Part shown: one piece after another, positions 13,091-23,714 of the stretch | Numbering within the stretch: the first letter of the stretch is position 1 | Layout: each line of letters opens with the position of its first letter | Origin: Mucidula mucida | Taxonomy: Eukaryota > Basidiomycota > Agaricomycetes > Agaricales > Physalacriaceae | DNA: 64,000 nucleotides | Assembly: GCA_015501055.1 (NCBI GenBank) | Contig: JADNYV010000109.1 | Coordinates: 1-64,000 of the forward strand | Reading direction: 5' to 3' | Notes under the pieces: model-generated | The model's input: only the letters and a program-made list of their open reading frames with translations | What the model was told of the DNA's origin: nothing | The model's database searches: none | Made by a program: the position numbers and the translations under genes

Positions 13091-14853
13091 TCACGGCGAA
13101 ATCATACTGGGTATAGATTTTGCGAGGACACCGACTATTTCGGAGTGCTCCGTCCTTCTAACGGTAGTCCCGTCGAAATAAGTCGAGGTGATCCTAGCTT
13201 CCTCAAGCGACCATGTCGGGAAAGTTCGCGACTTCATATCCACCTCGAAAGAACCCTGGAAAACAGTTGATAGTTAGGACAACACGCGTTCTATTAGAGA
13301 GACGTACCAAACGAGTCATCCACCTCTCATCATTATCATCTTCTCCTTTGAGTTCTATGATGCGTAGCCAAACAGAGTATAGATGGGGTACAGAAGCCGC
13401 AAGAGCGTCGATGAGCTGTGGATTGAGCGTGTGCACGACGAGATTGAGCGATTCCAGGGATGATGATATGGCCATGTAGTGCACAAAAGCTTTAAGAAGG
13501 ACCTTGGCCCCGTCTAGAGATAAATACATGCTGACGCCATGCACGTCGAGATGCTGCAGGTGATGCACGTGAGTCGCAGGACGATCTTCGGTAGACCACT
13601 GTTGACACGTCAGACTATTACTTGAGGCTGTAAGGAGCCGCACAGACCTGCTCGACAGATAACATGTGGTGGAAGGCGAGATTGAGGGAAAGCAACGAGG
13701 GCGGAAGCCGAGACAGCACCTCCACAACATCCAGCGCAAGCACGTCGACGGTTAACTTCAACTCCTGCAACACGCCACCTTCTTTGCATACGCCTACTAG
13801 TTCCCGGAGCTGATCCATGTCGAACGCCAATCCGTCCAGATGAAGGCAGGTTAGGGTATATATGTTTCGATCAATAGCAGCAAGTGCTGTCGATAAAGAG
13901 GAAGAGGTTATATAGAGGCCAAGGGTCCTCAGCATACCCAAGTTTTCACTCGAGCAGAGAGCGGTAATAGTACGGTCCAATCTCTCCACATCGTCATCCA
14001 GATCCGTCGCAGCAACGCCCCATTCCACGCTGGAGAGGGTATCTGCGTGTTCATTGTACAGAGAAAGCAAAATAGCTTCTTCCAGCGTGGGGAGAACCAG
14101 GGATAATCGGGATAGACGGGGAAACGTTAAGAATGACGCGATAGCACCGTTGATACCAACGTGTGACCTGATAACCAAGCTCTGCAGATTGATACGGGCG
14201 TTGTTGATGAATTGAGAAACGATATGAGATGGATCATCCCCATGGGCGTCGCCCGACCGGTCCAACAAAAACTGGACAGAATGCAATGATGGGAATGAAT
14301 GATGCGCCGCCATTCCCAGCAACGTGCGGAACCGCCCCGCAGGCGCAGACAGATGGAGAACGCAGATGGTCTGAGCGAACAGCTTCCATGCAGTGGATAG
14401 GAATGGGATTAGGTCGTGCGAGAAAATGTGGTCGCGCCAGTTCACGTGAAATTCGTGGACGTTGTGCATGCCTTCGAGGGCTCCTGTCATAGCACGAATG
14501 ATTTCGTTTGAAGAATAGATGGTCGACCCGCGGCGGTGGTGCGAAGTGAAGACGGCGTGGGTATCAACATAGAGGCTCTTGACACGTCTGGCGACAATAG
14601 GGTCTCTATTGCGGAATCCTATGTTTAGTGGTCACTGGGTGGAAAGCAGACGTACATACTTAAGGCGCTCCAAAAGCTCCATTTTGTCGTCGTCAAAGTC
14701 GTCGAACTGGATAGTTCTGTACTTTGTATTCATAGCAGCATAGTGTAGTGCGCGGTTGACACCATAGAGAGTCCGAAGCTGAGCCGCTGGAATGTAGACA
14801 GAGATACATTCCCAAATATCATAGGGCAGGAGTATGGAGTCGATCGCCGTCAT
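13091..14853 (-). CDS. F-box-like / leucine-rich-repeat protein
   Basis: The first residues (LLPYDIWECISVYIPAAQLRTL) fit a fungal F-box-like helix pair, which would recruit the protein to SCF ubiquitin ligase as a substrate receptor. The next part, LKYVRFRNRDPIVARRVKSLYV, is typical of agaricomycete F-box-like proteins. The rest is a run of irregular leucine-rich segments (LQSLVIRSH, LSRLSLVLP, LRTLGLYI, LTCLHLDGL, LQELKLTV, LLSLNLAF). Exons join across introns at 14619-14651 (only 33 nt), 13599-13647 and one near 13260-13310, and the protein ends SIPSMISP before a TGA at 13091-13093. The substrate is unknown. Such genes form large, fast-evolving families in mushrooms. The class call is good; the ligase role is inferred. 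Confidence 0.75.
14619..14651 (-). other. 33-nt intron in the F-box-like gene
   Basis: A donor at gtctgc and an acceptor at catag join LKYVR to FRNRDPIVARR in frame. The obvious stronger donor three bases upstream (gtacgt) gives the wrong frame. Length is well below the 45-60 nt usual in this window. Confidence 0.6.
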
Positions 14854-16200
14854 GGTGTATAATCAAGAAAGATGGGCGAACGTGTCAACTTGAGTGGTCA
14901 CCAAGATGAGTATGGGGATATTTAGGAGGATGAGATGATGTTGGGGTTAACGGTCTCAAGATAAGCATCCCCAAGATAACGCGCGAATGGAGATAAGACA
15001 GCGGCGCACACTACTCTCGCTGAAGAGAGAAACAAACAGAGGACAGACACGGAGCTGCATATGGTCCCGCTTCCCAGCGATCGGGGTGCCATGGACGTTG
15101 CAGATTGGGGAAACAGCGATCGCGACTGATGCCGTCTTCGGCGTAATACCACCGTTAGACCCGAAGGCATGCGCACACTTTCTTGTTCAAAGACCTTCCT
15201 TTCGGTCTTTTCAAGGCATACTCTTTCTTCAGTGTCGGCCGGGAAGCCATAGAACTTCCGGCTGAAAGGACCGACACGAATCTTTGCAGTTTGTCCAGTT
15301 GACCTTCAATCTCCAGTCTCCCACTCAAATATACCCTTCGTTGCCCATATCCTCAAATTTCCGGGCTCCCCTTCTCACCCTTCGTGCTTGAATGAATCCT
15401 TAAATACTAAGGTTGCACAATTCGCTTCTCAACTGCATTGACTGGCTGTGGTGCGTCTGTAGTTGTCTGACAATATTCATCGACCTGAGGGTATCTGACC
15501 TACGGCAACTGCCTCAGGTCATTTCTCTTGTGCGCGCTATACAGGCTCAGCGCGCCTTGACTTTTCTGAGATCTCATTGTATCATACATCGCTTTTCAGC
15601 TATGTTTTAGGATGTTGAGTATGTACAATTTTTGTTTCTTGGGACGTTCCCTTCTCTTTGTCGATCCCTCTATCTCCTGGCACGAGCGATTCAGGACGCA
15701 AGACTGGCCTGAACAATATCCTGTTTCGTGTACTGATGTTAAGTATGCCCAGTGGCATGATTCCTTCAGAGCCTTTGAGCGACTGTGTATGACATATATG
15801 GCACAGATATCATGCTAAGAGGACGTTCTACAAGATCAAGACTCGACTTTTGGTGTCAATTGCGTTCGCGAAATGTAAATACTCGAGATAGTAGAACTCT
15901 TGTCATAGCAGGACGTTCTCAAAACATTGGAGTACAATGCTATACTTATCAACCCGCTATCACGATACAACGCACATGCAACGTGCGCTATCCTTTACCT
16001 GCCGGCTGTGGTGGTGGTTTGAAATCCATCGTATCGCGTCCGTACGCGGCTCGGACAGTGTTCGGAGATAAACAATCACCGGTCTGTACGGTCCGAAGTA
16101 CGTATTTAAACAGACCATTGAGCGCTGGATCTCTTTTTCTCTTTCTCTCTCTCCTCAACATATTTACACTCGGAATACAACTCGATTTACTTGAGCAACG
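14854..16200. other. Intergenic region with two short hairpins
   Basis: No gene is recognised in 1.3 kb. Two inverted repeats lie close together: aaagacc...ggtcttt near 15189-15211, and a tgtcgg/ccgaca stem with inner ccggaa-type pairing near 15233-15277. A TATA-like tatttaaa lies at about 16103, some 95 bp before the URC1 start codon. Confidence 0.45.
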
Positions 16201-17915
16201 ATGCCCGCCGCATCTGAAGCAGTGTTGACCCAGATCCTGGCGCAGCTCGAGACGTTGCAGGTTTCGCAGCAGACGTTGCAGGCAAAGGTAGATCTATCCA
16301 GTTTCCTCTCATATTCACCATGTAACATTGTTAGCTCGATGCGATGACAGAGAACAAGGGGCGACCGATGTCGGTGAGCCCACCGGCGACGCCTGAGCGG
16401 CGAGGGATCCCTATACCCGGAACATCGCCGACGGTGCACGAGTCGTTCAAGGCCTCGTTGGCGTCGGCCAGTCCCGCCACGAGTCCAACCTCCTCGACCC
16501 CCTCGGACAAGGAACGCGAGAGACTCCTTTACCCTGGACGAGTTAACCTCACGAGTACGTCGTTCACCTCGTGTCAACACTGATGTTTGACGCTCTGCAG
16601 CTTACCCCGACCAGCATGGCATCAAGCCTTACCAGATGTCCTGGGGAGAATCCGATCCCGCTACGCGTGGCCCCGTGATCTGCTCGCGCCTGCCCGGGTC
16701 TATCAAGGCGCGAAATGCGCTCGGCGCCCATTCAGGATCCTATTCCATCTACCGTGCCCTCGCCATCGGCATGGGCACCCTGTCGCCCACCCACAAGCCA
16801 GATTACTCTCTGACAGAGCCCCCAGTCTCCATTCCCCTCCATCCTCAGTGGAAGAATGTCGTCTCGTTTGATCCCTGGGGACATCTTGTGCCCACAGTTT
16901 TCCGCAGCGAGATTGACTCTGGATTGGATGTGCGGCCCAGTATCGCTGTTACCAAAGCGCATCTCAAGATGAGCGAGATCGACGAGTGCTCAAGGCGTGG
17001 TGAGATTGTCATTGACGGAAACATTGTCTTGAAGAGCCGTCCGCTCATTGACGAACATGGTAATCAGACCGATCAGGATCCTGGTGTCGAAGTCAACGTC
17101 AGTAAGGCTGCCATTGAGCCCGTCTGGTTCCTTCCTGGCGTCGCTGAGAGGTTCGGCATCTCTGAAAGTCTGCTACGACGCGCTCTCTTTGAAGAGACTG
17201 GCGGCATGTACCCCGAACTCATCACCCGGCCTGATATCAAGGTCTTCCTACCCCCCATCGGTGGCATGACGGTTTACATCTTCGGCCCGCCTGCGTACAT
17301 GTCCGACGAGAGTAAGATACTTACTCTTCGTGTCCACGACGAGTGCAACGGTTCAGATGTCTTCGGATCCGACATTTGTACATGCAAGCCCTATCTGGTC
17401 TACGCCATCGAGGAGTGCATTCGCACCGCGCAAAAGGGCGGTGTGGGTGTTGTCGTTTACTTCCGCAAGGAAGGTCGCGCTCTCGGCGAAGTGACCAAAT
17501 ATTTGGTGTACAACTTGCGCAAGCGGGGCGGTGATTCCGCAGACAAGTACTTCAAGAGTACAGAGTTGATTGCCGGTGTAAAAGACATGCGTTTCCAGGC
17601 TCTTATGCCCGACGTTCTCCACTGGCTCGGTATTGGAAAGATCGACAACATGGTGTCCATGAGTGACATGTAAGTCCCATTGTATCTTTCTCCTGGTATT
17701 GAGCTGACGTTTCTTTTAGGAAATACGATGCCATCGTCAACAGCGGTATTCCAATCCACAAGCGATATGATATCCCAGACCATCTCATTCCACCCGATTC
17801 CCGTGTCGAGATCGACGCGAAGATTGCTGCCGGCTATTTCTCCAGTGGGAAGCAAGTCACTGAACAGGATCTTGTCAAAACGGTTGGTAGGACTTGGGAA
17901 GAGACTGATCATTGA
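16201..17915 (+). CDS. URC1: URC1-type GTP cyclohydrolase II family protein (uracil catabolism)
   Basis: Four exons (16201-16287, 16335-16554, 16601-17669, 17720-17915) give 523 residues. A Ser/Pro-rich start is followed by an N-terminal domain found with fungal GTP cyclohydrolase II relatives (TYPDQHGIKPYQMSWG onward), and then the catalytic domain. That domain shows RVHDEC with the C-x11-C-x-C zinc cysteines (SDICTC), YFRKEGRALGE in place of the usual Y-x-RQEGRGIG, and the Asp/Arg pair in VKDMRFQ. The length, the extra N-terminal domain and the altered EGR loop fit Urc1 of the uracil catabolic (URC) pathway better than riboflavin enzyme Rib1. The chemistry of Urc1 is less settled than that of RibA. 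No other URC gene is beside it. Confidence 0.85.
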
Positions 17916-18324
17916 TACCACCACGGTCAGATGTCATGTATGTGTAGATAGCGATTGTACTAATGTTTGGCTTGCCTCTTTGATTTGTCTTTGATGATAC
18001 TAGATTTCTTGAGGGGCACAAGCTACAACCGAAACGCAATAAAAACAGGCCGATCTTCGTTGTGTAGTTCTACGGCGTGATAAGGACGCCCAATGTTCGA
18101 CTTTCTTCACCTAAGGGCGTATAGTTGAACTGAGTAGCGACGACGACAACATCTACACTAGTCACTGCAGCAAGTACTATCGTTTACAGACTTGGATAAT
18201 TCAATTCGTGGTTTTGTCGGATATGGCGCGCGCGTTTGCGCATAAAGATGAGAAAAAGTATGACTTGAAGCTGATTCACATATGTACACGTACACCTTTC
18301 AGAAACTGCTACAACATCCCACAT
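17916..18324. other. Convergent 3' region, nothing recognised
   Basis: URC1 and the first aldo-keto reductase converge here. No open frame, RNA gene or repeat stands out in about 400 bases. Confidence 0.5.
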
Positions 18325-19604
18325 TCATTGGCGTCCCAAGGCATCTAATGCCGGTCGCCCATATGTAGGAATAGAAGCAGGCTCATTGTCCAAAATAGCT
18401 TCAATTCGTTCCAGCACATCACTTGTCAGTTTCGGAAGAACCTCGAGAGCCTTGAGATTCTCCAGCACTTGTTCCGGTCGCGAGGCTCCAAGAATAACAG
18501 TCGACGTATTTGGGTTACGTGCTACCCACGCTAGTGCGAGCGAAGCCATAGTCGTGTGCAACTCTAGCTCAGACCGTGAGTATCCGAGCCAGACTTGGGA
18601 AGCATTACGAACCATCAGCAATCTTCGTGAGCTCGCGAACTTTGCGTAACTGTTCCTGCCCTTCTGGAAGTGAGAGCTGCTTGGCCATATGGGAAAGACC
18701 GTTGGCGTCGTTGGCGAGACGCGAATCCGCAGGAATCCCATCGTTGTATTTTCCGGTCAGTATCCCACTTGCAAGAGCACTGAACACGGTCGTGCCCAAG
18801 CCGTAGTTCTTGTACAGCGGCGCGTATTCCTTCTCTGGGCGTTCTCGAGTGAACATGCTATTCAGTGTGGCGGTTAGTATATATAGGATCAGACGGAGAA
18901 TGCAGAAAGCTTACTTGTGCTGACATTGTTCTGCGATAGGAGCAATGAGGCCGAGTTTGTCAGCGATGTGATGAGCCTCTTCGATTTGCTGGGCAGTCCA
19001 TTCCGATGTGGCCCAGTAGAAAGCCCATCCTTTTTCGATCACATAGTTGAAAGCGCGGACTATCTCTTCCATCGGGACGTTCACATCACATCGATGGGCG
19101 AATATCACGTCGACATAGTCCATCTGAAGCCTGGCCAGGCATTGTTGCGTGCCTTCGATGATACTATTCGGCACTCAGCATTGCGTGCTCAATCGATCAA
19201 CTTGCTTGAGAGAGAAACTCACTGCTTCCTCGACAGTCCACTCGCGTTGGGTCCTTGCTTCACACCCCAGAATATCTTTGTCGTAACCACAATATCTGGG
19301 CGATAGATGCCCAACTCCTTGATAACTCTCCCCATCTCTTCCTCGCTCTTGCCTTTAGCATACGCTTCAGCAGTGTCGAACATATTAATGCCATTTTTGA
19401 ACGCTGTTTCGATGATATCCTTTCGATAGTCGCGTCAAACTCGAAGCGATGTGAGATGGATGAGTAAGTTACCTTCACAGGGTCGCCGACGACGGTTCCA
19501 CCGAGCGTCAGCCATCCACCCAAGGAGAAGAGTGGTACGCGCAACCCGCTGGGCCCGAGGCGACGAAACGGCATGCCTTTGGGATCGAATTCGAGAGTAG
19601 ACAT
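18325..19604 (-). CDS. Aldo-keto reductase, Kv-channel beta-subunit type
   Basis: Five exons (19473-19604, 19223-19419, 18915-19163, 18613-18857, 18325-18563) give 353 residues, the usual length. Motifs are [20 protein letters not shown], the catalytic Asp and Tyr in [14 protein letters not shown], the lysine in VVTTKIFWG, the His in VIFAHRCD, and the NADP-binding C-terminus [20 protein letters not shown]. The [22 protein letters not shown] stretch is characteristic of the AKR6/Kv-beta branch. The reaction is likely NADPH-dependent carbonyl reduction in the cytosol; the substrate cannot be told. Splice acceptors were chosen where KHIIEG, QHNMFTRE and IADELHTT are restored. Confidence 0.92.
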
Positions 19605-20508
19605 CTTTGCGGCGAAGGAGGCTCGGTGACCGTAAATCTTCAAGATGAGGACTTGCGGACCGGTGCCTATCCAGTGCCTATCGTACCATGTGGCGGCTCT
19701 TCGGTCACTTGTAGTACCGAGGCTGATCATTTAGGTGACGATGGCCGCGGTATACATCCGTTCCATGGAACATTGGAAGTTCGATGCAAGGCAGACTTAC
19801 TCAGCTTCATGCATATGAAGCTTAGAATATTGAAGTCGTGTACTTACTAAGTCACGTCAAATTTTATTGATAGGATGATTAGTAGATGATACATTTCCTG
19901 CCGCGTGCTTAATGGTGACGTATCAATCACGCCACATAGGATGAGATAGGATGGTGCAGTAGGCCTGGCATCTGATCGATTATCAAGTCGCAGTTCATGG
20001 TATGGAAAGTGTTGTAACCTTGGCCGAGGTATGGGCAATCATGAAACGGATCTGCATCGCGTAGTGGCGCGCTGCCGGGTGCCCTTGGGCCTTCGTAGAA
20101 CCTGAGAATGTTAGGCTGGTGAAGTAAATCCTAGGTTTTGATACACCTCGGGTTTACTGCGGTAAATAACGGTATTGATACAGTATTGAAACCCTCGGGG
20201 GTCAGAAGGTAGGTTTCCATACCGGCACGTGACTACTGCACGTGCCAGCGCGCTGGCGCTTAGAGATCCTGGAGGTGGCGGGAGTAAGGCGGGATGAGCG
20301 CGGCGCCACATCACGTGTCCAAAACACGTGCCGGTATCGAAACCGTTAGTAACGGTTTCAAAACCTGAGCCTCCTGGCGGGTCGGTATCGATACCGTTAC
20401 TAACACCCCCGGGAGGCTTACTGCGCCACCCTAGAGAATGTTTCAATCATCAATTGTTCTGCGCCACATCACGTGCCGGTATGACCATTGCGTCCGCGAG
20501 GCAAAAAG
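19605..20508. other. Intergenic region with a palindrome-rich block
   Basis: No gene is supported. From about 20100 to 20480 the sequence is packed with perfect palindromes and repeated motifs (described separately). It sits immediately beyond the 3' end of the minus-strand tRNA-Ser. Confidence 0.5.
20215..20480. repeat. Palindrome-rich block beside a tRNA gene
   Basis: Visible elements include a 10-1-10 inverted repeat (gaaaccgtta g taacggtttc, near 20338-20360), the perfect palindrome cggtatcgataccg (near 20382), and inverted cacgtg copies such as cacgtgtccaaaacacgtg. The 15-mer gcgccacatcacgtg occurs near 20303 and again at 20460. The pattern resembles the terminal part of a mobile element, or a dense array of E-box-like sites. 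Neither is proven; no coding part of an element is present. Confidence 0.55.
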
Positions 20509-20590
20509 CGACGCCAGCAGGATTCGAACCTGCGCCCTCAAAGAGGAACAGATTTCTAATCTGTCGCCGTAACCACTTGGCTATAGCGCC
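20509..20590 (-). tRNA. tRNA-Ser (anticodon AGA)
   Basis: The minus strand folds as a complete 82-nt class II tRNA. It has an acceptor stem GGCGCTA with TGGCGTC, a D-arm containing box A (TAGCCAAGTGG), an anticodon stem ACAGA/TCTGT with loop TTAGAAA, a long variable arm, and a T-arm GCAGG-TTCGAAT-CCTGC carrying box B. Discriminator base G is right for serine. There is no intron. A T5 run follows at 20502-20506, a Pol III terminator. Confidence 0.95.
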
Positions 20591-20964
20591 TGTGTGCCTG
20601 ATTGAGTCGTGTTGACTGCGTGAGGATGTAAGCAAATGTATTGCCACAAAGGTACCAACTACACTCGAGCTCTCACCGTGCTCTCACCGAGCAACACCGA
20701 CTTCACCCAGTTTCCCCTGCGCCGATACGTGGCTCGTGTGTGTTTCAGAACACCGTGTAGCGGAAAGAGGTGCTCGATACTGATAGCATGCTTCAGTCTC
20801 TGGTGTCCAAGTTAAATCATTCTCAAACTCGCAATATGAAGCTATATCATCATTGCTACTCTGGGCAACGTTACAACTACTCTGGATATTCTCCCGGGCG
20901 GCGGGCGCTTTGGCAGCCTTATAACTGCAACCTCGCTCCAGTCGTTTCTTTCAATCTGATCATC
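20591..20964. other. Divergent region between tRNA-Ser and the flavin monooxygenase
   Basis: This 374 bp lies upstream of both the tRNA (leftward) and the monooxygenase (rightward). An open frame runs into the monooxygenase from about 20770 but lacks features of a coding extension, so I treat it as promoter and 5' leader. Confidence 0.45.
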
Positions 20965-23209
20965 ATGACCCTTTCCCTGATTCTCTTGTGCGTACTCTTG
21001 TGCGTAGTGTTATTCTGGCAGGGGCTTCGGTATTACCTACTCTGGAAGACCACTGTCAATTTTGACATTCCTCTACTTGGCACACCAAGGGCGGTCAAAA
21101 TTCCGGGCACTGTTGTTATTTGTGGTGGCAGGTAAGGCTGCGACATACATCGCCCTAGCCAATACTGTTGCTGAACAATATTTGTAGCATAGCCGGGCTT
21201 CTTACTGCTCGTGTCTGTCGCGACCACTTTACAAATGTTCTCATCGTTGAACCGGAAACATGGCTCAACTCTCCTGATGGTCAAGTCGTCAAGTCTTGGA
21301 CCCAGGTCAACAAGCGGTCGCGGGTGTTACAGTACGAGTCTCTGCAAGGTACGTGTGTGCCGATTGCAATCGCTAAAAACAACCAACCGGGTAGCAAGTG
21401 ACAATGCTTCTCCTCTATCGGGGCCTTCAACACCTATTTCAAAACTTCAACGTAGAGTGCTCCGAGTCAGGCATTCCGTGCGTTTTGAGTGTCCATGCAT
21501 GACCTGAGGCTGAAGTAACTTTATCTTCAGCATAGCTTCCGCAGACCTGAAGACGCACATCAGGGGTAGACCATACCTTGTCCCGCACGACGCTTACAAG
21601 GGAGGCCTACCGAAAACGATATTCGCGTCACGACGAGCACTAGAAACCATCATCCGCAGGTTGACGTTGGGCGGGACAGAAGGTATTGAGCAGATATCGG
21701 GGACAGTGTTGGGCTTTGAGTCCGGCGATGATGGATATGTGAGCACGGTGACCATCCGAAAACACGGGGAACGTAATGTTCAGCATATACCTGCCGTTCT
21801 GGTGGTTGGTAGGTGTCTGCGTTCTTTCGCGAATATATGCTTACATTGCATAGACTGCACTGGTCCAGCGATATGCGGACTGAAATGGCTCCGTCGCGCC
21901 ACCGGTCAGGATGTTGCAAGCCTTAAAGTCTCGTATGATCCCAAGATGTACTATACATCAACGTACTTTACGGTTCCTCCTGACCTTGCCGCTCGTCTCC
22001 CGATCCCTGGAGGTTGGGATAACTTACCGGGGGGGCATATACATGTCATGTCGCCCGACCCCAGTCAAGGCTGTCACAATCATCTTGCTGTCGCCAAGGT
22101 GGAACACAATCAAAGTGCGCATCTTCTCGAATGGTGATCTGTGTTACGAACTCATTTCTCTCAAGTTGTCATTTGCTTTGGTGGTTGGGGTATGGAGCGC
22201 CCTGTACATGCAATCGACGACATCAAGGACCATGTTCTGGGCATGGCCAGTGATGTGCCGATTCCAGAATGGTTCATGACATTTTTGGATATGCTGAAAG
22301 AGATAGAGGACACCAGGACGTATAGTCCTGTCCGCATCCGTACGTCCGGGTTTCCCTCCTTTCTCTTCAAGTTCTGATGGAGAACGATTACAGCGCCATC
22401 CTTTTTCGTGCATTACGAAAAAACAGCAGGCATTCCCCCGAACTTCATAGCAATAGGCGACAGCGTTTGCAGAGTTAACTCGATCTTCGGGTGAATTGCA
22501 CCCAAAGACTATGACACGACACGCAACTCATCATGACATAGACAGGGATGCTCGAAGGCACTGATAGGTGCTGCCGCACTGAATACGCTTCTCCTTCGGA
22601 TACAACCGTCTTCGCGGGGAAATCTCTTGCCAAAGAACTTCTCTCGGCAGTTTTTTACATCTCAGGCGTCGAAGATCAGTGACATCTGGTGAGCCACACG
22701 TCTAACATTGGTGTCTTGGTATGACTTCTAACCAACTACCACAGGAAAGGATGCAAATTGGCTGGTCATTAACATCACTTGGTTTCTTATCGTTCTTCTC
22801 ATCATTGCCAGATTATGGTAACCCCACCACTGTACCTATCGCCGGCGAACGTCTGGATTCAGGTGTTGCTCTAAGGCGATACCGGGGACGCTTGGTGCGG
22901 CTTTCATTAACGGTAAGCTCGTATGTCTGACTTGAGGTGTACATTTACTTACGCATCTGAAGGATAAGCAAGCAGGTATGGCTCATCGATATCCACCATG
23001 TGCAATTCTAAATGTACCCAGGTGCTTTAATGTGGCGCAACGTCATGATGATCGATACCGTCTGGATCGATTTCTTTCAACCTTTTCTCCTTCTCAAGGT
23101 CCTTTGGCAAGTGACGAAGGAGCACAAGTTACCAAGTCTGTCGTGGCTTGGAAGGATTGTTGGCGTCAGCGTGTGGCACAGTGGAAGTGAGTACAGCAGG
23201 AGGCTGTAA
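20965..23209 (+). CDS. FAD-dependent monooxygenase with N-terminal membrane anchor
   Basis: The protein starts with a hydrophobic helix (MTLSLILLCVLLCVVLFW), then shows the dinucleotide-binding VVICGGSIAGLLTARV, the acid-ended strand VLIVEPE, and a DCTGP motif. A GD-containing second FAD motif follows (FIAIGDSVCRVNSIFGQGCSKAL). This order is that of group A flavin monooxygenases. It resembles an agaricomycete family annotated only as FAD/NAD(P)-binding protein; the substrate is unknown. Despite stops in every raw frame the gene is intact: at least eleven short introns restore a continuous reading, for example at 21486-21534 (SGIP|IASAD) and 22114-22164 (HNQ|IVICFGGWG). The TAA at 23207-23209 directly abuts a tRNA gene. 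A strong donor at 23187 (A|gtgagt) offers an alternative end at 23330. Confidence 0.8.
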
Positions 23210-23298
23210 GGCACTATAGCCAAGTGGTTACGGCGACAGATTCGAATCTTGGTATCTGTTCCTCTTTGAGGGCGCAGGTTCAAATCCTGCTGGTGTCG
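23210..23298 (+). tRNA. tRNA-Ser (anticodon CGA) with a 7-nt intron
   Basis: The gene is nearly identical in body to the tRNA-Ser(AGA) 2.6 kb away and has the same variable arm. Acceptor GGCACTA pairs with TGGTGTC; box A TAGCCAAGTGG and box B GGTTCAAATCC are present. The anticodon loop reads TTCGAA, then seven extra bases (tcttggt), then A and the closing TCTGT stem. This places a short intron right after position 37, the canonical tRNA intron site. A T4 terminator follows at 23299-23302. The first base is adjacent to the stop codon of the upstream monooxygenase gene. Confidence 0.93.
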
Positions 23299-23714
23299 TT
23301 TTGCTCCTCCTAGCTTTCTGTGTTAGATGATGAATGGTTTTCTACTGTATTCAGACCAGTGCGCTAGTACCAGTGTTCAATGTTCAAACTATAGACATCT
23401 TAGATCTTGCTGTGTATTAACAGTTCTGCTTCACTGTTTTACTATCCTAGCCCGGACCGTGCGCGCCCTGGTCAGGCTCTGGTGTGAGAATGTTAATAAC
23501 AACCCGTTTGATTTCTACTCCCTTCTTCAATACCGGTACCGTTTTGACGCATCGAGTTCAAGGTTGGGAACTCTGACACACAAGCTAAGACGAAGGGATC
23601 ACTCAATGCTGCGGTTGACGAGGCTCTGCTCTGACGAGGCTGCGCCAAGATCCTTATCACTTCATATAACTTGAACCGTTTCACCTGCCATGAAGTACTC
23701 CACTGGTTACAATA
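23299..23714. other. Intergenic region after tRNA-Ser(CGA)
   Basis: Contains the Pol III terminator and, further right, the promoter of the DUF6593 gene. No other feature is seen. Confidence 0.5.

Noticed and set aside
16201..17915. Annotation as riboflavin enzyme RIB1
   Set aside because: Length, additional N-terminal domain and the altered EGR loop favour the URC1 branch.
20965..23209. Flavin monooxygenase as a pseudogene, because every raw frame contains stops
   Set aside because: Each apparent break coincides with GT-AG ends about 50 nt apart, and splicing restores conserved motifs throughout.
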